This document shows positions 13,639 to 18,316 of a DNA stretch of 18,316 nucleotides, one piece after another (position 1 is the first letter of the stretch; each line of letters begins with the position of its first letter). The notes under the pieces were generated by a model. It worked only from the letters and a program-made list of their open reading frames with translations, had not been told where the DNA came from and made no database searches. Origin of the DNA: Lachnospiraceae bacterium UBA3711 (GTDB taxonomy: Bacteria; Bacillota; Clostridia; Lachnospirales; Lachnospiraceae). Location of the stretch: positions 1 to 18,316 of the forward strand of contig DFHY01000013.1 of the NCBI GenBank assembly GCA_002371345.1, in the 5' to 3' direction. Position numbers and translations under genes: made by a program.

Positions 13639-14571
13639 ATGAGATTGCTGAAAAAGAGCGGGTTGACCGCGTTTATTGTCTTTGCGATTGCATTTGCACT
13701 GGTACCGGTGTTTGGCATGCGTGCACATGCAGGAAAAACTGTAGCACGCGTTGTGCACCAAAGATGGGGTGACCGGAGTACTCCTTATAAAAGTCTTCAG
13801 TCCGCTCTTGACGCGGTGAAAAATGACGAGAGGATACTTCTGCTGAAAGACGTAACGGCCAGAAACGGAGAAGGATACAGGGTGACCGGAGGCAAGAGTT
13901 TTATTCTGGATCTTTGCGGCCACAGCATCACCACCTCAAGCGAATCAATAGCCTGTAATGCCTTACATATTGACAACGCAGGCGGGGAGCTCATAATATC
14001 TGACAGTATATACATTCGTTGCGGATCTATTCAGGTAGATCCTTCGATGCAGCTTCATGGCAACGGCATCCGGCTTGATGCAGGACGTCTGATACTGCAT
14101 GACGGAATCAATTATCGCGGTGCCCGTTCCATTAATGTTCTTGGTGGGGAACTTATAATAGGTAACGGCCACTTTCACAATCCGATCGTTATCTTAAACA
14201 GCAGAGCACGGGTTGTGATAGAGGGCGGGGAGCTTGAACCCCCAAGAGGCAGTTTAAGGGCAAAGGGAAAGAATGCCTGCAATATGACGATCAGCGGCGG
14301 AAATTTTTTCGGGAAGGTTACAAACACCGGAAAAACAGGATTCATCACAGGCGGAACCTTCTATCATGTTTATAAGCCCGCGGCAAAGTATATTCACCCT
14401 GATTACCACCTGGTGAAGACGACGATGTCAAAGCAAGGTAAATCATTGATGGCCTACCGGGTTGAGAAGAGGCCTGCGTCAGCTGAAGGTACGGACACGG
14501 CAGATGCTTCTGACAACGCTTCGGAACTTCGGCAGAGGGTCGAAGAGTACAGGGACAAGCATGAGGACTGA
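13639..14571 (+). CDS. Secreted protein with beta-helix-like repeats
   Basis: A 310-aa protein. Residues 1-31 are a signal peptide (basic MRLLKKS, hydrophobic core, MRAHA-G). After YKSLQSALDAVKNDERILLL, a phrase typical of parallel beta-helix proteins (SLQ.AL.AV...), the body contains strings such as GGELIISDS, GGELIIGNGHFHN, VVIEGGELE, MTISGGNFFG and FITGGTFYHV. These are short turns of beta strand ended by GG, as in right-handed beta-helix/pectate-lyase-like folds. No catalytic residues could be assigned. The C-terminus is polar and helical. ATG 13639 is chosen: GGAGG at 13626-13630 lies 8 nt upstream and the upstream in-frame TTG would not begin a signal peptide. Its stop overlaps the pepT region (TGATG at 14569-14573), implying translational coupling. 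Confidence 0.75.
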   Translation: MRLLKKSGLTAFIVFAIAFALVPVFGMRAHAGKTVARVVHQRWGDRSTPYKSLQSALDAVKNDERILLLKDVTARNGEGYRVTGGKSFILDLCGHSITTSSESIACNALHIDNAGGELIISDSIYIRCGSIQVDPSMQLHGNGIRLDAGRLILHDGINYRGARSINVLGGELIIGNGHFHNPIVILNSRARVVIEGGELEPPRGSLRAKGKNACNMTISGGNFFGKVTNTGKTGFITGGTFYHVYKPAAKYIHPDYHLVKTTMSKQGKSLMAYRVEKRPASAEGTDTADASDNASELRQRVEEYRDKHED

Positions 14572-14585
14572 TGGAGAATGAATTG

Positions 14586-15809
14586 ATGAAAGTAAGAGCG
14601 TATGAGCGGCTTCTGAGATACGTGAAGGTGCAGACAACAAGTGATGATGAGTCGGGGACACTGCCGTCAACACAGGGGCAGTTTGATCTCGCGTATATGC
14701 TTGCGGAAGAGATGCGGGAGATGGGTATCTGCGATGCGAGGGTAGATGAGAATTGTTATGTCTACGGCAGCATCCCCGCGGCTGAGGGATATGAACAGAG
14801 AACCTGTATCGGTTTCATCTCACATATGGACACGTCGCCGGACGCGTCAGGCAAAGATGTTCAGCCTGTGTTATGGAAGGATTATGACGGCACGGACATC
14901 GTTCTGAAAAACGGCCGTATTCTTTCCGCCGATCTGTTTCCGCATCTGAAGACACTGAAAGGCCGCACTCTGATTACGAGTGACGGGACAACGCTGCTCG
15001 GCGCGGATGACAAGGCCGGAATTGCGGAGATCATGACGATGGCGGAGAAGGTGATCAGCAGCGGTATGCCGCATGGAAGGATCGCCATCGCATTTACGCC
15101 GGATGAAGAGATCGGGCATGGGGCGGACGCCCTTGACCTGAATGCCTTTGGAGCGGAGTATGCGTATACGGTTGACGGCGGAGCGGAAGACGAGCTCGAA
15201 TACGAGAACTTCAACGCGGCAGGTGCGGTGTACCGTATACATGGAGTGAGCGTTCATCCGGGCGACGCGAAAGGCGTCATGATAAACGCCGCCCTGGTCG
15301 CGAACGAGATCGTGTCTATGCTGCCTTCCGCGGAAACTCCCTCCCATACTGAAGGACGCGAAGGCTTCTATCATGTGACAGGCATAAGCGGAGATGTTGA
15401 ACAGGCGGAGGTATCCCTTATTATCCGGGACCACTCGGAGGATATTTTCAAGGCCCGTATCGAAACGGTAAAGATGATCGAGAAGGTTCTGAATGAAAGG
15501 TATGGAGACGGAACGGTTATTCTTGAGGTGCATGAGCAGTACCGGAACATGATCGAGAAGATCCGGCCTCATATGCATCTGATAGAAAACGCGCGTTCAG
15601 CAATGCGGGATGCCGGATTGATCCCGAAGGAAATTCCTGTGAGGGGCGGCACAGACGGTGCGCGGCTTTCATGGCGCGGGCTTCCTTGCCCGAATCTCGG
15701 GACAGGCGGGTACGCGTTCCACGGTCCGTATGAACACATAACAGCGGAGGGAATGGACCGGGCGGTGGATGTGATTCTTGGCATTGTAAAGAGATATGCG
15801 GAGTCTTAA
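14586..15809 (+). CDS. pepT: Peptidase T (tripeptide aminopeptidase)
   Basis: A zinc-dependent M20 exopeptidase that removes the N-terminal residue of tripeptides in the cytoplasm. It shows the family motifs in order: PSTQGQF, GFISHMDTSPDASGKDVQP (first metal His/Asp), LLGADDKAGIAEI (bridging Asp), AFTPDEEIGHGAD (catalytic Glu-Glu), AYTVDGG (metal Asp), SVHPGDAKGVMINA, EGFYHV, VRGGTDGARLSWRGLPCPNL and HGPYEH (last metal His). Start ATG 14586 gives 407 aa, close to the 408 of E. coli PepT, with GGAG 9 nt upstream; ATG 14571 overlaps the preceding stop and would add five residues. A general peptide-recycling role is most likely. It could also degrade leader fragments, but nothing in the sequence shows that. 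Confidence 0.95.
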   Translation: MKVRAYERLLRYVKVQTTSDDESGTLPSTQGQFDLAYMLAEEMREMGICDARVDENCYVYGSIPAAEGYEQRTCIGFISHMDTSPDASGKDVQPVLWKDYDGTDIVLKNGRILSADLFPHLKTLKGRTLITSDGTTLLGADDKAGIAEIMTMAEKVISSGMPHGRIAIAFTPDEEIGHGADALDLNAFGAEYAYTVDGGAEDELEYENFNAAGAVYRIHGVSVHPGDAKGVMINAALVANEIVSMLPSAETPSHTEGREGFYHVTGISGDVEQAEVSLIIRDHSEDIFKARIETVKMIEKVLNERYGDGTVILEVHEQYRNMIEKIRPHMHLIENARSAMRDAGLIPKEIPVRGGTDGARLSWRGLPCPNLGTGGYAFHGPYEHITAEGMDRAVDVILGIVKRYAES

Positions 15810-15836
15810 CTCAGGATCCGTCATAATCATGATGAT

Positions 15837-15867
15837 GTTGGGGGCAAAAGTACCTTTTGCCCCCAAC
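15837..15867. terminator. Bidirectional terminator between pepT and the histidine kinase gene
   Basis: A 14-bp perfect stem: GTTGGGGGCAAAAG (15837-15850) pairs with CTTTTGCCCCCAAC (15854-15867) around TAC. It lies between two convergent genes, 28 nt after the pepT stop and 22 nt from the kinase stop. A/T tracts within both arms make it usable in both directions. Confidence 0.85.
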
Positions 15868-15888
15868 TATGATGTCCGGGTCAGAATC

Positions 15889-17157
15889 TCAGAGCGCTGA
15901 GCCGGGTATTGTCAGAGTAACGACAGTGCCTCCTCCGCTGCGCGGCATTATATTGAGAGTTCCTCCGCACATAAGGGATAGACGTTCGCTCACACTGTTC
16001 AATCCCACATTGAAATTGTCTGATTCACCTTGTATGAAGTCTGTTCCGTTATTCTCAACGGTGACTTCGCTTCCATTCTCCAATGTACGAGTGCGGATCA
16101 GGATATGCAGCGGACCGCTGTCAGGATCCATGCCATGCTTAACGGCATTCTCCACTATAGGCTCAAGTGTCAGCGGAGGCAGGTGAAAGGAAGTATGCGG
16201 AATGTCATACGTGACTTCCAGACGATTACCGAAACGCGCGTGTTCCACGGCCAGATAGGCCTTCGTATGCGTCAGTTCCTCAGTGAATGGTATCAGTTCC
16301 GTTTTGACCACGGCATTGAAGTTCTGATGGAGATACCTTGAAAAATCACGGATGGCTTTCTTGGCTTTCTGAGGATCTGTGTCAACCAGATAGTAGATGC
16401 TGGTCATAGTGTTGTAGATAAAGTGGGGTCTCATCTGCAGTACTTTCAGGTTAAATTCTTTCCTGGCATTCTCCCGGACCTGACTCACAACCATGTCTGT
16501 CTGTTCCGACAGTATGAACATGAACATAATCAGCGCTCCGGCGATGGTTCCGTAAGCCACAAGAAGCAGGCCGTAGGTGAACATCTGGATCAGCATGGAC
16601 ACCAGAGGTATGGCTATATAAGACAGCATGGCATGATACTGTCTTTTATTCAGCTTCTGTTTCCTGTGCCATAACCCGGCGAGATTCAGAATCATGATGG
16701 CTGCCGGAGGCACGAGCAGAAGGGGATACAGAGGCCCCCGGCGGTAATCGCCGTCCGGCTCTATGGAATAGATTACAGTTGTGAACTGGGTGTAGACCAG
16801 CAGGGCAAAATACAGTGTCCACAGGATGCCATTTACAAAGAACAGAGGACTTGCGGACAGCTTCTCCCGGCACAGCCTCAGCATGTAGACTGTCAGCAGC
16901 GGCATCAGCAGCGACGAGAACAGTGATTCCGCGAATACGAAAAGTTCTTGCATATAAGAATAATCATTGATAAAACAGAAATAATCGACGACAAGGAGAA
17001 ATGTATAGATTATCAGTATGATAAAGTTGGTGATAAAGTAATTGCGCGTCCAGCGCTCCATCGGCTGGTAGGTAACGGCAAGCAGCAGTCCCAGTGACGT
17101 CAGAACCAGGCCGGCCACACTCATGGCAAAGTTGACCAGATTCATCCAATATATCAT
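15889..17157 (-). CDS. LytS/YehU-type membrane sensor histidine kinase
   Basis: A 422-aa kinase. Residues 5-218 contain six or so membrane segments. A short linker leads to the His_kinase domain with H-box RPHFIYNTM (phospho-acceptor His245) and PPLTLEPIVENAVKHG (N-box, Asn337), followed by an HATPase domain with VENNGTDF, GLNSVSERL and the GGG turn near residue 409. This H-box context is that of the LytS/AgrC/YehU group (HPK7/10 type). The usual DNG/DxGxG is altered to ENNGTDF, seen in this group. ATG 17157 is chosen for GGAGG 5 nt upstream; an upstream ATG would add 13 residues. It lies 60 nt downstream of the regulator gene on the same strand. The signal is unknown; the exported peptide is one candidate. 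Confidence 0.88.
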   Translation of the reverse strand: MIYWMNLVNFAMSVAGLVLTSLGLLLAVTYQPMERWTRNYFITNFIILIIYTFLLVVDYFCFINDYSYMQELFVFAESLFSSLLMPLLTVYMLRLCREKLSASPLFFVNGILWTLYFALLVYTQFTTVIYSIEPDGDYRRGPLYPLLLVPPAAIMILNLAGLWHRKQKLNKRQYHAMLSYIAIPLVSMLIQMFTYGLLLVAYGTIAGALIMFMFILSEQTDMVVSQVRENARKEFNLKVLQMRPHFIYNTMTSIYYLVDTDPQKAKKAIRDFSRYLHQNFNAVVKTELIPFTEELTHTKAYLAVEHARFGNRLEVTYDIPHTSFHLPPLTLEPIVENAVKHGMDPDSGPLHILIRTRTLENGSEVTVENNGTDFIQGESDNFNVGLNSVSERLSLMCGGTLNIMPRSGGGTVVTLTIPGSAL

Positions 17158-17217
17158 TTTAGCCTCCATTCCGCCGCCATATTGCCGGCTGCACAAATAG
17201 TCATGAAAGGATATCTT

Positions 17218-17841
17218 TCACACTAAAGCCTCCGGTCCTTCTCTCTTGCCGGGTTCCGGCTGCGGGAGGCTGATCTTCAGCTTCCTCAGAAGATCGGTCA
17301 CCTCAACGGTGTCAAGCGGCTTGACAATAAAGCCCCGGGCTCCGGTGCCCCATGCATCGAGAGCGTAATCAGGAAAAGCCGTAAGGTATATGACGTTTAA
17401 TGAGGGATTTATCTCGAGCAGTTTTCCGCACAGTTCAAGGCCATTGGTCTTTCCCATCTCAATGTCCAGAAAAGCCAGGTCTATTCTGGTGTGCCTGGCG
17501 AACTCCAGCGCTTCAGCGGGGCTTGTGAAGCCGGTGATCTCAGCGCTGGGCAGTGCCTCGCACAGCGTATTCAGTTCACCGGTGAGTATTGGCTGCTCAT
17601 CGTCAACGATTATCACGACAGGCGCGCTCCGGAGAAGATCCTCATCAGGAAACAGCAAAGAGACATCAACTTCAAGACACTTTGCAAGCCTTGGCAGCAG
17701 TATCAGATCAGGTATACGTATGCCGCTTTCCCACCTGGAGATGCTGGAACGCCCGATGTACATCATCGAGGCCAGCTGCTGCTGTGTTATACCTCTCTCA
17801 GACCGAAGCTGCTTCAGTCTTTCCGCAAAACTCTCTGACAC
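17218..17841 (-). CDS. XRE-HTH / receiver-domain hybrid response regulator
   Basis: A 207-aa protein with reversed domain order. Residues 5-62 are an XRE/Cro helix-turn-helix (LKQLRSERGITQQQLASMMY, then SSISRWESG and PDLILLPRLAKCLEVDVSLLF). Residues 74-190 are a receiver domain with the acidic pair D80-D81 (VIIVDDEQ), phospho-acceptor D126 (LAFLDIEMG), T154 (YLTAF) and K174 (FIVKPLD). Standard response regulators have REC first and a DNA-binding domain last, so this is an XRE protein with an added C-terminal REC. The kinase partner is presumably the next gene. Start codon is GTG at 17841, with AGGAGGG 6 nt upstream. Target DNA is unknown; XRE proteins usually bind palindromes, and a dyad lies upstream at 17944-17960. 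Confidence 0.9.
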   Translation of the reverse strand: MSESFAERLKQLRSERGITQQQLASMMYIGRSSISRWESGIRIPDLILLPRLAKCLEVDVSLLFPDEDLLRSAPVVIIVDDEQPILTGELNTLCEALPSAEITGFTSPAEALEFARHTRIDLAFLDIEMGKTNGLELCGKLLEINPSLNVIYLTAFPDYALDAWGTGARGFIVKPLDTVEVTDLLRKLKISLPQPEPGKREGPEALV

Positions 17842-17943
17842 AGATATCCCTCCTGACTGACAATCCCATAGATGTATGACACCACATTATAGGATGAGCG
17901 GTGCGTTTTCAAGAGGACTGCCATAACAAATTGTGCTATTTTG

Positions 17944-17960
17944 GAACAACTCGGTTGTTC
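17944..17960. promoter_or_regulatory. Perfect 7-bp dyad in divergent intergenic region
   Basis: GAACAAC-TCG-GTTGTTC is a perfect inverted repeat with a 3-nt centre, about 103 nt upstream of the regulator start and 116 nt before the DUF554 gene. Its size and symmetry suit an operator, possibly for the XRE regulator itself. No second copy was noted elsewhere by eye. A role is inferred only from position. Confidence 0.4.
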
Positions 17961-18075
17961 TGGAAGTGAGACCGGAGATGATGTAAGATAAGACCATTGA
18001 TTCTATATCCAATGTGAAGCATAAACCCGGAAGGGAGGGCTGTGTTTCATATCCGGCAGCACAGGTGACACTATT

Positions 18076-18316
18076 ATGATAGGCTTGGGAACAATTATTA
18101 ACAGTGCGGCTATTGTGGCAGGCGGCGCGGTCGGGCATTTCACAGGCAAACTGTTCAGGCAGGAACAGCAGGATTCGCTGAATAAGGCATGCGGAGTCAG
18201 TGTGATCTTTATAGCCGTCGCGGGCGCGATGCAGGGCATGCTTAAGATCTGTCACTGGCAGGTTCCATCCTGATATTCTGCGTGGGAGTCAACCTCGTCT
18301 GGGGGAAGATGATCCG
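18076..18316 (+). pseudogene. DUF554 membrane protein gene, internally deleted and frameshifted; runs off window
   Basis: The first 58 residues (MIGLGTIINSAAIVAGGAVG, then HFTGKLF and NKACGVSVIFIAVAGAMQGML) are the N-terminus of DUF554 (YdfK/YqgA-like) membrane proteins. Soon after, the frame ends in a stop at 18271-18273. From 18246 a different frame encodes DLSLAGSILIFCVGVNLVWG, which matches the C-terminal part of the same family. Full-length members are about 230 aa, so roughly 130 residues in the middle appear missing and the two ends are out of frame. A deletion in the genome is the simplest reading; an assembly collapse is possible. The ribosome site AGGTGA (18062-18067) before ATG 18076 is intact. 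The rest of the gene lies outside the window. Confidence 0.75.

Noticed and set aside
14871..15578. 235-aa minus-strand ORF
   Set aside because: Shadow of pepT, whose catalytic motifs are all in the plus frame.

Overview
The window looks like a chromosomal segment of an anaerobic Clostridia bacterium, most likely Lachnospiraceae-like. I base this on roughly balanced base composition, strong GGAGG ribosome binding sites, a serine-recombinase tail typical of Lachnospiraceae elements, and the kinds of ABC export and radical SAM proteins present. The placement is inference, not a database result.

Left part (1-2413): a tRNA-Pro(CGG) with its terminator, then a graveyard of mobile and accessory DNA. 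It holds a 27-bp duplicate of the tRNA 3' end, a C-terminal tyrosine integrase remnant (minus strand), a serine recombinase tail with an in-frame stop, two copies of a 65-bp repeat bracketing an (AGAGC)10 tandem repeat, and an antitoxin gene followed by a PIN toxin cut short and joined to a Big_2 (bacterial Ig-like) domain remnant.

Middle left (2483-4659): an intact FAD-dependent dehydrogenase with a four-Cys cluster, a short coupled remnant, a good sigma-A type promoter, and a striking gene that encodes a Sec signal peptide, a Lys/Ser-rich linker and an almost complete translation initiation factor IF-1 (OB-fold) domain. A large palindromic element follows; a related one lies at the window start.

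Core (4684-13499): a ribosomally synthesised, post-translationally modified peptide (RiPP) locus. The 118-aa precursor has a Nif11-type leader ending in a Gly-Gly-Gly site and a core built of three imperfect 17-residue repeats, each starting with CxC. Next to it is a radical SAM/SPASM maturase of the Cys-rich-peptide (CcpM-like) kind. Upstream are a short HlyD-like membrane adaptor, a C39-peptidase ABC exporter and a second ABC exporter, the arrangement known as the NHLM bacteriocin export system. Two clearly homologous secreted proteins of about 320 aa bracket the cassette, one first and one last. They share an almost invariant C-terminal tail and two conserved cysteines, and are the best candidates for partners (immunity, receptor or scaffold) of the exported peptide.

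Right part (13531-18316): a secreted protein with beta-helix-like character translationally coupled to peptidase T (pepT), a strong bidirectional terminator, then on the minus strand a two-gene signalling unit. That unit is an unusual XRE helix-turn-helix to receiver-domain (REC) regulator followed by a LytS/YehU-type membrane histidine kinase. The window ends in a DUF554 membrane protein gene that appears internally deleted and frameshifted.

Proposed working model (inference): the signalling pair may govern expression; the radical SAM enzyme installs crosslinks on the CxC repeats; the C39 exporter cleaves the leader at GGG and secretes the core; the secreted flanking proteins act outside the cell.
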